Shown: piece after piece, positions 20,713 through 31,624 of the stretch | Layout of the letters: the number at the start of each line of letters is the position of its first letter | Numbering within the stretch: the stretch's first letter is position 1 | NCBI GenBank assembly: GCA_905221605.1 | Contig: CAJNDS010000014.1 | Location: 853,920-917,919, forward strand | Reading direction: 5' to 3' | Source: Symbiodinium natans | Lineage: Eukaryota; Sar; Dinophyceae; Suessiales; Symbiodiniaceae | DNA: 64,000 bases | The notes under the pieces: model-generated | Told to the model about the DNA's origin: nothing | Seen by the model: the letters and a program-made list of their open reading frames with translations, nothing else | Databases searched by the model: none | Translations under genes and position numbers: made by a program

Positions 20713-23098
20713 CTAGGGCACAATTTTTGCTCCAAAAAGTGACATCGCAAGCCCTGGTCCCTAAGATTTTGAGCTCATTTCTTGCCCCAAAGAGTAACAT
20801 CGCAAGCCCTGGTCCCTAAGATTTTGGGCTCATTTCTTGCCCCAAAGAGTAACATCGCAAGCCCTGGTCCCTATTATTTGGGGCCCAGTTTTTGCTCCAA
20901 AGAGTCAAATCGCAAGCCCTGGTCCCTAAGATTTTGGACTAAGTTTTTTGCTCCAAAGCAAGCCCTGGTCCTTAAGATTTTGGGCTCATTTCTTGCTCCG
21001 AAGAGTCAAATCGCAAGCCCTGGTCCCGAAGATTTCGGGTTCAATTTTTGCTCCACAGAGTCAAACCGCAAGCCCTGGTCCCTAAGATTTGGGGCACAGT
21101 TTTTGCTCCAAAGGGTCAAATCGCAAGCCCTGCTCCCTAAGATTTTGGGCTCATTTCTTGCCCAAAAGAGTGACATCGCAAGCCCTGGTCCCTAAGATCT
21201 TGGGCCCAGGTGCTCCAAAGAGTCAAATCGCAAGCCCTGGTCCCTAAGATTTTGGGCCCAGTTTTTGCTCCAAAGGGTCAAATCGCAAGCCCTGGTCCCT
21301 AAGATTTTGGGTTCAATCTTTGCTCCAAAGAGTAAAATCGCAAGCCCTGGTCCCTAAGATTTGGGGCCCAGTTTTTGCTCCGAAGAGTCAAATCGCAAGC
21401 CCTGGTCCCTAAGATTTTGGGTTCAATTTTTGCTCCAAAGAGTGACATCGCAAGCTCTGGTCCCTAAGATTGGGGGCCCAGTTTTGCTCCAAAGAGTGAC
21501 ATCGCAAGTCCTGGTCCCTAAGATTTTGGGTTCAATTTTTGCTCCAAAGAGTGACATCGCAAGCCCTGGTCCCTAAGATTTGGGGCCCAGTTTTTGCTCC
21601 AAAGAGTAACATCGCAAGCCCTGGTCCCTAAGATTTTGGGCCCAGTTTTGGCTCCAAAGAGTCAAATCGCAAGCCCTGGTCCCTAAGATTTGGGGCCCAG
21701 TTTTTGCTCCAAAGAGTGACATCGCAAGTCCTGGTCCCTAAGATTTTGGGTTCAATTTTTGCTCCAAAGAGTGACATCGCAAGCCCTGGTCCTTAAGATT
21801 TTGGGTTCGTTTTTTGCTCCAAAGAGTGACATCGCAAGCCCTGGTCCCTAAGATTTGGGCCCCAGTTTTTGCTCCAAAGAGTCAAATCGCAAGCCCTGGT
21901 CCCTAAGATTTTGGGTTTATTTTTTTCTCCAAAGAGTGACATCGCAAGCCCTGGTCCCTAAGATCTTGGGTTCGATTTTTGCTCCAAAGAGTCAAATCGC
22001 AAGCCCTGGTCCCTAAGATTTTGGGCTCAATTTTTGCTCCAAAGAGTCAAATCGCAGGCCCTGGTCCCTAAGATTTTGCATTCATTGTTGCTCCAAAGAG
22101 TGACATCGCAAGCCCTGGTCCCTAAGATCTTGGGCCCAGTTTTTGCTCCAAAGAGTCAAATCGCAAGCCTTGGTCCCTAAGATTTTGGGTTCAATTTTTG
22201 CTCCAAAGCCGCTGGTCCCTAAGATTTGGGGCCCAGTTTTTGCTCCAAAGAGTCAAATCGCAAGCCCTGGTCCCTAAGATTTTGGGTTCATTTTTGCTCC
22301 AAAGAGTGACATCGCAAGCCCTTGTCCCTAAGATTTTGGGCCCAGTTTTTGGTTCAAAGAGTCAAATCGCAAGCCCTGGTCCCTAAGATTTGGGGCCCAG
22401 TTTTTGCTCCAAAGAGTCAAATCGCAAGCCCTGGTCCCTAAGATTTTGGGTTCATTTTTGCTCCAAAGAGTGACATCGCAAGCCCTTGTCCCTAAGATTT
22501 TGGGCCCAGTTTTTGGTTCAAAGAGTCAAATCGCAAGCCCTGGTCCCTAAGATTTGGGGCCCAGTTTTTGCTCCAAAGAGTCAAATCGCAAACCCTGCTC
22601 CCTAAGATTTTGGGCACAGTTTTTGCTCCAAAGAGTCAAATCGCAAGCCCTGGTCCCTAAGACTTTGGGTTCAATTTTGCTCCAAAGAGTGACATCGCAA
22701 GCCCTGGTCCCTAAGATTTGGGGCCCAGTTTTTGCGCCAAAGAGTAAAATCGCAAGCCCTGGTCCCTTAGATTTTTGGGTCGATTTTTGCTCCAAAGAGT
22801 CAAATCGCAAGCCCTGGTCCCTAAGTTGTCGGGGTCGATTTGTGCTCCACAGAGTCAAATCGCAAGCCCTGGTCCCTAAGATTTCGGGGTCGATTTGTGC
22901 TCCACGGAGTCAAATTGCAAGCCCTGGTCCCTAAGATTTTGGGCCCAGTATTTGCTCCAAAAGGTGAAATCGCAAGCCCCGGTCTTTAAGATTTTGGGCT
23001 CATTTCTTGCTCCAAAGAGTAACATCGCAAGCCCTGGTCCCTAAGATTTTGGAATCGATTTTTGCTCCAAAGAGTCAGATCGCAAGCCCTGGTCCTAA
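20713..23098. repeat. 55-bp satellite, ~43 units, copy B
   Basis: The same satellite as copy A. The order of sub-types agrees at both ends and differs in the middle (about 21,850-22,560), showing unequal exchange inside the array after the two copies separated. Confidence 0.93.
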
Positions 23099-23099
23099 A

Positions 23100-25720
23100 A
23101 TGTTGGGCTCAATTTTTGCTTTTCCCTTCTCTTCTGCTGATAAAACACAAGAAAGGAACTCATATGATAAAGCAGTGGAAAGGTAAGCAGAGGGTGACTC
23201 CTTGCGCGTGAGCCTTTCCATAATACTCCATCATATTCATCCTCTCGGCCTATCTCTTCTGTTCCTTTCCTTACTCTTCTCCTTCTCATAGTTCTTCCTT
23301 TTTGTTTTTCTCATTTCGAAAAGAAAGAGGGAAGGGAGAAACAAGGGAGAGAGAATAGATAAAGAAGAGCGCCATCTTCTCTATTCATCTGTCTTCTATT
23401 CTCTTCCTTGCTCTTCCCATTAAATATGCAATCCTTGGTATCTCTCCTCTCTCCTTCTCTCTTCCTCCAACAGATGTGCTTTTGGATCGTTTTCTGCATC
23501 TTCAAGCGAGAAAAAAGGACACAGACTGCGATTAAAAGGGACGCCCATGTTGGATTGGCAGCAAGCCCAGCTGATGCTCATGATTCTCTCTCTTTCCCTA
23601 CACATGGGCGATGGAACGGGTGTCCTTTTCAATCGTTTTCTGCATCTTCAAGAGAAACAGGGACACCCCACAAGAAGGAAAAGCAACATAAGAGATAGGG
23701 AGGGAAATTGACCCTTTCCTCTCTTCTTATCTGCTATTTTTCTTATTCGCTTCAAAAAGCAACATAAGGGAAAGGGGATTTCCTGAAGAGGAGAGAGGGA
23801 ACCTATCTGTGAAAAGCAAGAATGGTTTTTTCTAGTTCGAAAGGGAATAGGGAGAGACAAGGGAGAGATGATATGTACAGCTTTGCGCCTTATTTTGTGA
23901 TTCCGTCTCCTTGCTTCCTGTCTCTTCTATTCCTTGCAGCACGCTTCGGGAAACATAGCATCCTTGTTATCTTTCCTCTCTCACTTCCCTTTCCCTTCTC
24001 TTCTTCCGCTTCCTTTTAACTGATAAAACACAAGAAAGGAACTCATATGATAAAGCAGTGAAAAGGTAAGCAGAGGGTGACTCCTTGCGCGTGAGCCTTT
24101 CCATAATACTCCATCATATTCATCCTCTCGGCCTATCTCTTCTGTTCCTTTCCTTACTCTTCTCCTTCTCATAGTTCTTCCTTTTTGTTTTTCTCATTTC
24201 GAAAAGAAAGAGGGAAGGGAGAAACAAGGGAGAGAGAATAGATAAAGAAGAGCGCCATCTTCTCTATTCATCTGTCTTCTATTCTCTTCCTTGCTCTTCC
24301 CATTAAATATGCAATCCTTGGTATCTCTCCTCTCTCCTTCTCTCTTCCTCCAACAGATGTGCTTTTGGATCGTTTTCTGCATCTTCAAGCGAGAAAAAAG
24401 GACACAGACTGCGATTAAAAGGGACGCCCATGTTGGATTGGCAGCAAGCCCAGCTGATGCTCATGATTCTCTCTCTTTCCCTACACATGGGCGATGGAAC
24501 GGGTGTCCTTTTCAATCGTTTTCTGCATCTTCAAGAGAAAAAGGGACACCCCACAAGAAGGAAAAGTAACATAAGAGATAGGGAGGGAAATTGAAGAACT
24601 CCTCATTGTACTTGGTCATTCCCTTTCCTCTCTTCTTATCTGCCCATTTTCTGTGCGCCTTGTTTTGTCTCCCCCTCTTCTCCCATCATCTCTCTTCTGG
24701 TCTTTTCTTTGCTCTTCCCATTAAAAATGCAACCCTTTTTATGTCTCCTCTCTCCTTCTCTCTCCCTCCTCTTCTCCTGTTCCCTTCTAAACGACAAAAA
24801 CGCAAGAAAGGAAGAATAAGAGGGGAATGGAGGCCCTGTTCCTTTTCCTCTTTCAATGGATGGGGGAAGTGGGCGGAGTTGGCCCCTTGCCCGTACACCC
24901 TCCCCATGCTTCAGCAAACCCCTCCTCTCGCCCTATCGCCTCTGTTTTTTTTCCTTGTGCCCAAACGGAAAACGAAAACGGGTTCCTTTATATGTTCATT
25001 GTCCTTCCTTTTGTTTTTTTATTTCACAGGGAAAAGAACCAGAGAAGAGGAAGATAAGAACGAGAGGTGAGATGAAAACGGCACCATCTTCTCTTTGCCT
25101 TATTTTTGCACCTCCCTCTCCTGTCTTAATTTCTCTTCCACTCTTTTTTTCCATTGCTCTTCCCATAATATTGCATTCCTTTTGATAACTCACAGGAAAT
25201 TAAAATGGCCTCCTTGTTGTCTCTCCTCTCTCACTTCCCTTTCCCTTCTCTCCTTCTGTTTCCTTTTAATTTTAACTGATAAAACACAAGAAAGGAGCTT
25301 GTAAAATCAAGCAGTGGAAGGGTAAGCAGAAGGTGACTCCTTGTGCGTGGACCTTTGCCGTACTTCACCATACCCCTCTTTTCGGCCTATCTCTTCGGCT
25401 CTTTTCCTAACCCTTCTTCTTTTCATCTTTCTTTTTGTTTTTCTCATTTCGAAAAGACAGAGGGAACGGAGAGATAAGGGAGAGAGGATAGATAAAGAAG
25501 AGTACCATCTTCTTTGCGCCTTGTTTTATCTCTCTTCTATTCTTTTCTTGGCTCTTCCCATGAAAATCGTGTTCCTCTTATCTTTCCCTCCTTCTCTCCC
25601 TTCTCTTCTCCTCACGAGAGCCTTCGACTTTAGGATTGAGGAGAAAAAGAGAAGAGAAAAGAGGAACTACCTGGTTCTTGTTCCTGAGGCCTCCATAGTA
25701 CGACTGACGTGACAGCAGCG
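23100..25720. repeat. Three pyrimidine-rich modules, copy B
   Basis: The landmark CTGATAAAACACAAGAAA occurs at 23,136, 24,020 and 25,276 (spacing 884 and 1,256). A frame of 159 codons at 24,591-25,070 (plus) is broken in copy A by a 2-bp length difference in a CT run near 16,978, which argues against coding. Confidence 0.8.
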
Positions 25721-25760
25721 TACCCTCGTGGAAACGTGTATGGCTATAAGAAAACCCGAG

Positions 25761-25790
25761 TCCCAGCTTCCAAATAGACCCTATTTAAGC
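25761..25790. repeat. Right TIR, copy B
   Basis: Identical to the right TIR of copy A and the exact reverse complement of 18,170-18,199. Confidence 0.92.
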
Positions 25791-26570
25791 CACCCACGGG
25801 GGGGGGGGGTGGCTGTAGAAAAAAACAGGCGGAACAAGAAATGTATTTGGAAGACCCTGAAAAAACCCGCAGCATAATTCCCGAAAAACACCGGGAGAGA
25901 ATAAGAACAATAAATAAGTTCTGAAAACCTCAGATTTGGAGCTTCTGAATCCAAAGCTGCTTCAGAATTCAAAGCTTAGATCTTCTTGGAATTCGGAACA
26001 ACTACTTCTTCTAGTTTTTCCTAAAGCTCTAAAGCTTCGCCTTAAATAAATGTGGGCATCTGAACTTTATCTTCATATAGACAGAGGCTTCCTATACCCT
26101 AAAGGTCCTTTTTACGTACAGAATAACATAAGAAGCTTGGGGCCAAGCTCTGGCGCAACTTCGCGAACTTCGCTTGTGAATTCATGCATCTTTCCATCTG
26201 CAGATCATGAGCCAAGTCATCTGCACCCTGTGTTCATGGGCGATGCTGTACCTACGCTTTGGTGTTTCGGAGCTGCTTGGGTGCAGAACCTGACTGACAC
26301 AAAGCTTCACCTGCCGATGCACATGCTGCATGCTGCTCTGTGCATTTGTAGAGCTTGTGTGGTGTTGAAGAACGACCCGTCCAGTCGTGCGCTGCCAGGG
26401 TTGTCTGGGTAGAGAAAATGTCAGGCTTTTTCCCGAGAACTCCGGCGTTGGGGTGAGAATGTCCCGCGCAGTCACCGCACAGAGCTCAAGACATCAGGCT
26501 ACGATAGTTTCTGAGGATCTGCGCGTCTGGCTGTTGAAGCCATATGATTTCTCCCTAGTTTCTCCTTTTC
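25791..26570. other. Right flank of the element; no clear gene
   Basis: A G12 run and AT-richer single-copy sequence. A minus frame at 26,182-26,475 (97 codons) and a plus frame at 26,050-26,412 overlap; neither shows a recognisable domain. This is the boundary between the repeat half and the gene half. Confidence 0.5.
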
Positions 26571-26572
26571 GC

Positions 26573-27225
26573 TCAGTACTTCTTGGCCAGGGCACAAAGG
26601 GCCGTCCCTGCTGCCCCAGGTGGGCATTGGCACCAGACGCTGGCGCAGATCGGCCCGGGGGCCTCCGTTGTGGCCCTGGTCCCCTTTTCGATAAGTTGGG
26701 GCCTCTGCTGCATGCGCCTGAAGAAGAGCAGGGTGGCCCAGCGCTGGGCTTCCGCGAGGCCGAGCGTGGGTGGAGGGACCGGGCCGTAGGAGTCGCGCTT
26801 CTGCGGGTGGGTCTGGCGATAGAAGCCGTGCTCCATGAGGAAGTTCACCACTTCACCCACCGTGTGGGTCTTCACATCGGCAACTCCGACCTCGAACAAG
26901 ATCTGCACAAGCTGGCCGCTGCTGATGTTCGGCGGCGCGCCCCTCGCAGCCCGAGCAAATCTCGTGGCGACGTCCTCTTGCAGCTCCTTCACAGGCACCC
27001 GTGCCTCCAGAGCGACCTGCGCAGCTCTGGCAATGACATGGCGCCGCTGGCGCAGGTGAAGCGAGAAGTCTCTGGAAGCCCTCAGAGGGAGCAACCTGTG
27101 TAGAAGAGGTCTCATCCTCAGTGCTTGATGGCACCACTGTTTCTACCAAACTGACCAAGAACGGCGAAGACCACGGACAGCAGCAGGCAAAAGAGCACGA
27201 ACCCAGCCAAGTAGTCCCAGTCCAT
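26573..27225 (-). CDS. Putative single-pass membrane protein, unrecognised
   Basis: A minus-strand ATG at 27,225 opens a short frame with a hydrophobic segment LAGFVLFCLLLSVVFAVLG at about residues 6-24, a typical signal anchor. Downstream, the frame from 27,115 to 26,573 reads a soluble, charged, helical sequence (for example ARAAQVALEARVPVKELQ and TVGEVVNFLMEHGFY). I infer that the two belong to one gene joined by a short intron near 27,080-27,150, but no phase-compatible canonical splice pair was found. The last ~30 codons (Cys/Gly-rich, ending LAKKY) may be intron read-through. No family is recognised. Confidence 0.42.
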
Positions 27226-27402
27226 ACCGAAGCAGGAGCCCGCTCGGCTCCACCAAAATGCAAAGACCGAGCTTGAGCCGGAACAGCACGGAAGTGAGAT
27301 GCCGGTAGCATGCGTGTCAATGCGTGTAGCTTCGATGCGCGGTGTCCGCTACTGCGTGAATGTCCTATTTTGTCGACATCTTGGGCTCTGTGGCCATCTC
27401 AG

Positions 27403-28221
27403 TCACTGCGACGACGTGTAGGCAGCTACTTCTAGGCTCGGGCAGCATGCGATCTTCGCGTGTATCCGGCACAAGCAGAGCTCAGGGGGACGCTTGCAGC
27501 TTTGGAAGGCCGTGTCTGTGTCTCGTGGTCGAGACCAACAACGGTTCCCTTCAGTGCTCAAGGTATCCTCAGCATTCTGCCGTGTGGGCGCTACCCAGAT
27601 GGCCGGTCTGGCATCTCGTCTTTTGCAAGCAGCACCCTCCGTGCCATTTGCCGGAAAGCATCCTGGCCAGATTCTTGTGCATGCTGCATTCAGGCATTGT
27701 GAAAACATACGCTCGCTCAAAATTTGGCAGGCCTCTGGCATGTCCTCGGTTTGGAACAGCTTGCTCCTCAGCATCGCCTCCACTTGATCAAGTGCGGTTC
27801 CTCCGGCTTCCATCACCTGAGCCAAGAATCTACCGTATAGGCCGAAAGCACAGGGCAGAAACTTCACAAAAGCTGGAATACAGAGAAGTAAGCTGTGCAC
27901 CTCCTGCTCGGTACATCTTACGCAGATCACCGCGCCATCTTTGGGGCTGCGTGTAAAGGCCCAGCCACGCCCATCACTGAGGCAAAGGAACTCCTGGCCT
28001 CCATCTTGAATAACGCGTGACACGTGGAAAGCCTCACCAGGAATAAGGACGTAGGCAGTGCCTTCGGACGATGTGTCCGGCTCTGCGCGTAAGTTGATGC
28101 CCATGTCAGGGTCCACAACTTGATAGAAGCGGCTCACATCTTCAGCCTGTAGCAGCACAGGCAACTCCAGGCTGGTAGCACTTTTCAACTTTCGGACCCG
28201 CCCTGGCCTGGCATGGAACAT
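27403..28221 (-). CDS. SH3b-like domain protein
   Basis: Exon 1 (28,221 to about 27,920) starts MFHARPGR and carries a bacterial-type SH3 (SH3b) fold at about residues 32-102, with the signatures GINLRAEPDTSSEGTAYVLI and LSDGRGWAFTR. A consensus donor GTAAGA at 27,919 and acceptor TTGGCTCAG ending at 27,817 define a 103-bp intron in phase 0. Exon 2 continues VMEAGGTALDQVEAMLRSK, helical and charged, to about 27,685. Beyond that the open frame to 27,403 has weak coding character and may be intron. SH3b domains usually bind peptides or glycans; the substrate here is unknown. The Met start is the first in frame after an upstream AG and could be internal. Confidence 0.62.
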   Translation of the reverse strand: MFHARPGRVRKLKSATSLELPVLLQAEDVSRFYQVVDPDMGINLRAEPDTSSEGTAYVLIPGEAFHVSRVIQDGGQEFLCLSDGRGWAFTRSPKDGAVICVRCTEQEVHSLLLCIPAFVKFLPCAFGLYGRFLAQVMEAGGTALDQVEAMLRSKLFQTEDMPEACQILSERMFSQCLNAACTRIWPGCFPANGTEGAACKRRDARPAIWVAPTRQNAEDTLSTEGNRCWSRPRDTDTAFQSCKRPPELCLCRIHAKIACCPSLEVAAYTSSQ

Positions 28222-28581
28222 CCTCTACATCCGCTGCCTGAACAATGTACCAGCAAGCGCCCGCCGCGGCCGCAACTCCGCAGCCGGCAAGAAGTGCTCT
28301 TTCCCATCTGCCACTCACCAGGAATACGGCTGGATGTGTTCAATAAAACTTCTAGAGTCTCTCAGACAACCTGCTCTCTATAGCATAGGTTTCACCATCT
28401 GTCTCCCGCACTCTGCGGGACTACCAGACAAGCGAGGCAGGAGGGAGGAGGAGACGATGAAGAAAGAATGGAGATACACTTCAGCAGCAGGCTGCAGCAC
28501 ACAACCCGGCTCCCACATTCTGTTGGAATTGCAGAGGAGACCATGACCAATGACTTGCAATGACTTGCAGGATGTCAGCAA

Positions 28582-29310
28582 CTACAGACACCTATCCGAC
28601 CACGTTGGGACTTTTGTTGCAATCGCACCCCCACGATATTGTACTAGCCCAGGGGAACTATGATTGAATTCTGAATGTTCTGAGGCATTTGCAAAAAAGT
28701 TCGCCGACCATCCACAGCACTCCCTGCCAAGCCAAGCAAGCAGCGAAGGACTGATCTGCCTGGGAAGCTCCGACATCTTGGACCAGCAGCTTGCGATGTG
28801 ACCTGGGCATCATGGACCCACAAGCATCCACCGGGCCAGAAGCCACGGTCTCAGCAGCACACCCGATAGCAGCACTCCCGATAATGGCATCTTCGGACCT
28901 CAAGAAGACAGGCCGCTCTTGACAATGCTGCTGTGGCACATGCAAGGACTCAAGCACTCAAGCAAAAGCATCCCTGTTTTCCGCTTGCTGCATCATGCTC
29001 CACGCATTGTGTCTGCCTGTACAGGTTGCGTCGACACAGCATATCCCGCTCATGGAGGCGACCCTCTGGCTTGAGAAAGAACTGTCGCAATATAAAACGG
29101 CCCTCGAGTCCTATTTGTCCCAACAAAAGAAGGTTGTAAACAAAAACTCCCGCAAGCTCCAAGGGGATGGCTTCCAACTCTGGCGAAGGTCCCAACCATG
29201 AACTCCTGCAACTCTTGAGCGAATTTGCCATGTTTGTGGGGCCAGTTCGCCACTCCCAAGAACAAACTCGCGATAGAGCCGACTCGAACAGGAGCCTTTG
29301 CACGTTTCAT
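28582..29310 (-). CDS. Candidate exons, unrecognised protein
   Basis: Two minus-strand stretches read like coding sequence: 28,658-28,957 (contains RSEDAIIGSAAIGCAAETVA) and 29,050-29,310 (contains PHKHGKFAQELQEFMVG). They are in different frames and would need an intron between them. A competing minus frame at 28,950-29,303 overlaps the second. No domain is recognised. Confidence 0.3.
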
Positions 29311-29520
29311 TGTAGCAGGCCGTAAGAATAATCTGTGTACGCACCTAACTTCCTAACGGTTGTGGGAAGGTTGAGTGGTACGTCGCGCAAAATGCCTGCC
29401 TGAGTGATCGAATTTCGTGCAGTATCATGCAGTATCCACATCGAATTACAAGCTAAACTACAACTCGCGCTGAGATGCCGCGAGAAAACCTCCTCAACGA
29501 AACAGCCATCACCGAGCTGC

Positions 29521-30120
29521 CTAGTACCGCCACCGTGGCGGGGGCGCCTTCCGTGATCGATGGGTGGCTCCGCTTGCTCCGCTTGCTCCGCTTGCTCCGC
29601 TTGCTCCGCTTTCTCCGCCTGCAGTCTTCGATTCCTGGAGTCTCATCGGTCTGTCAGGCCGCCTCACGAAGACATGAGCCGAAGGAGCATGTGGCAGATG
29701 TGGCGAGCGTGGTGTGGCCACTGCCACAGTGCAAGGCCGGGTCTGCCTAGGTGTCGTAGGAAATACAGGGTCGCTTGAATTTGGCGCGTTCGCAGTTCGC
29801 CGTGTCTCCCATCGACGGCCAGCGACGTCCCCTGTTCTTTCCGCGACCGTGTGTGCCCGAGCAGGTCGAGCGCGGGGCTCGCAGGAACGAGGCTGCTTCC
29901 TTTGGGGAGGCCCGAGGCTGTGCTTCTGGGGCAGATGCCCGAGTCTCTCAGGCACACCCAAGGCTCGCATCCTCTCCTCCGGCCCAAGCTCTAAGATTGA
30001 GGTGCGCCGAGCTGCCTTTCCAACGGAATTCCGCCGAAGACAGGATCCCTCGGACACGGCCCTGCAAGAGGATGTTGACGGTCGTTCAGGTCGTTCGGTA
30101 TGCAGCAGCCTGTGCCGCAC
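29521..30120 (-). CDS. Candidate Arg/Pro/Ser-rich ORF, unrecognised
   Basis: A 199-codon minus frame without stops in GC-rich DNA. Residues about 40-60 read ILELGPEERMRALGVPERLG. The C-terminal part includes a Gly-Ala-Ser run encoded by a 9-bp minisatellite at 29,569-29,613. Plus-strand frames are open over the same interval, so the evidence is weak. Confidence 0.3.
   Translation of the reverse strand: MRHRLLHTERPERPSTSSCRAVSEGSCLRRNSVGKAARRTSILELGPEERMRALGVPERLGHLPQKHSLGPPQRKQPRSCEPRARPARAHTVAERTGDVAGRRWETRRTANAPNSSDPVFPTTPRQTRPCTVAVATPRSPHLPHAPSAHVFVRRPDRPMRLQESKTAGGESGASGASGASGASGATHRSRKAPPPRWRY
29569..29613. repeat. 9-bp minisatellite (TCCGCTTGC)x~5
   Basis: Four exact and one variant unit. 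It is in frame with the minus ORF, where it gives Gly-Ala-Ser repeats. Confidence 0.85.
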
Positions 30121-30129
30121 ACTCTCGCA

Positions 30130-31200
30130 GTCATCTGTCGCGTAGCACAGGCTGCTCTGGCTTTTGGTTGGAGTCCGCAGTGTTTCAGGCGTGCCAAGAA
30201 GACCACAGCCTCAACATGCATGACACAAGTCAACACTTCACATCGCTTTTGCAGGGGCACTTGGTGACTTACACAGCTGTCATCAAAGCTAAGCAAGACG
30301 CTTGCACTGGCCGCAAGGTTCGTGATCTCGTGCAGAACACCGATTTGTGCCATGGCTACGATGGCTGTGGCATCAACAGGGAATGTACAAATAATGGGGC
30401 TCTGTGAAGTGTTGTTGGGCTGTCTGTCGGTTTTCTTCTTTTTTGTGGCCACCACTTGGAGATGCCGCGCCTGTCTTTTTCTTGAACTGCTTTGAGCCCT
30501 CATTGCCCTCACCTTACAAGTCGTAACAAGTCGTTACGGGTGCAAAAGTGTGTCCTCCAAAAAGAAGCTTCGGCCCAGGAAGCTCCGGTTTTCCACTCCG
30601 GGTCTCAGCTGCTCGCAACGGCAACGAGCAGCAAGCTGTGGTGACTTCCCTTGAGCTCAAGGAGAACATGTCACCGGCATTCGTGGCGTGTTCAGCCGCA
30701 TGTTCAACCTTTTTGGGTTGAATAGCGCCTCGACAGCCAATCCCGAGCTTCTGATTGGTCGAACCTCTCGACTTTTTCCGAGAGGTCTTTAGCTTTTCTT
30801 AAGCTCTGATCCTATAGGTTTGATGGAAAATATGTTTCTCTCGCACAAAATTTGAGGGTTTACTTTGCCTCCAGGGCTCCCCTTAGGTTTGCCAAGCGTA
30901 ATTTCAGTCCCTCTTGGGGGTTGGGGCGGGGGGGAGGTCAAAGATGACTAACCAAAATTACTCAGAAGCACGGATTGGATCTCAGACTTCACCCAGCACC
31001 GCCACCTCCCTGGGTGGCAATTTTAGGGAAATCGGTAACTATGTCCTGTGGATACTTCTGAGGCTCGTCACGTTGTGCGGGAGGTGCAGGTATGCTCTTC
31101 CACACTGGGGCAGGAAAAAGCAACATCAACGAACTATCTCACTCACCCAATCAGTCAGTGGAGACACACTAATCGAGGTACAACATTGCTGCTCCTTGCA
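30130..31200. other. Intergenic or intronic; no supported gene
   Basis: The plus frame ending at 30,407 and the minus frame 29,991-30,512 overlap and neither shows a domain. About 30,520-30,900 is stop-rich in all frames. A phrase AAGTCGTAACAAGTCG near 30,519 resembles the 3' end of SSU rRNA by chance, with no rRNA around it. Confidence 0.5.
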
Positions 31201-31203
31201 AGT

Positions 31204-31464
31204 TCATTTGCACGTGGTGTCCCTCTGACCACTCTGCAAGCAGGTACGCTGGTGATCGTGAGCACATTCTGGGCGCGCCAGTGACGCGAACAGCTCTGTT
31301 GAGGTTTGTCGTCTTGGACCGAGCCAGCTTTCAAAATGCTGAGTTACATTCCAAGGGCGTCCCGCAGCTGAACTTCCCAGCTGTGCAATGACGCCTCCTA
31401 CTATTTTGACAGACAGAGGCATTCTGCGAAACAGGACCAAGCCCTTCTTGTAGTGTGGAGCCAC
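31204..31464 (-). CDS. Small candidate ORF (86 aa)
   Basis: It starts at an ATG at 31,464 and reads MAPHYKKGLVLFRRMPLSVK with an amphipathic or hydrophobic N-terminus, ending at TGA near 31,204. Translation would start only 44 bp left of the isolated telomeric block. No family is recognised, and it could be one exon of a longer gene. Confidence 0.3.
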   Translation of the reverse strand: MAPHYKKGLVLFRRMPLSVKIVGGVIAQLGSSAAGRPWNVTQHFESWLGPRRQTSTELFASLARPECAHDHQRTCLQSGQRDTTCK

Positions 31465-31507
31465 GGTCTTGTGACTGGCCGGAGTTGGGCCGGGTCGACT
31501 CTAGGGG

Positions 31508-31573
31508 CGGGTTTAGGGTTTAGGGTTTAGGGCTTAGGGCTTAGGGCTTAGGGCTTAGGGCTTAGGGCTTAGG
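31508..31573 (+). repeat. Isolated telomeric block in the gene region
   Basis: Three TTTAGGG units followed by about seven CTTAGGG variants. It lies about 50 bp downstream of the stop codon of the minus-strand 591-aa gene, so it may be part of that gene's 3' UTR, where it would be transcribed as CCCTAAA/CCCTAAG. Confidence 0.9.
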
Positions 31574-31624
31574 GATGTACATGGCTGCTCACTGGCACCA
31601 GAGAAAGAGGGAATCGTCGCAGAC

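Larger units (their letters stand above)
18170..25790 (+). mobile_element. Large satellite-filled TIR element, copy B (7,621 bp)
   Basis: Same orientation and same internal order as copy A, with TIRs at 18,170-18,199 and 25,761-25,790. The 492-bp shortfall is mostly in the second AT-palindrome block (about 0.75 kb here against about 1.3 kb in A). Elsewhere the two copies differ by point changes and small indels, so this is not an exact assembly duplicate. Homology to copy A stops within about 15 bp of the TIRs on both sides. Confidence 0.7.

Noticed and set aside
26387-27103. 238-codon plus-strand ORF
   Set aside because: It lies antisense to a minus-strand reading with better residue composition and a transmembrane start, and it opposes the local gene direction.
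30519-30536. AAGTCGTAACAAGTCG as the 3' end of a small-subunit rRNA gene
   Set aside because: Only about 13-14 bases match and no other rRNA sequence surrounds it.
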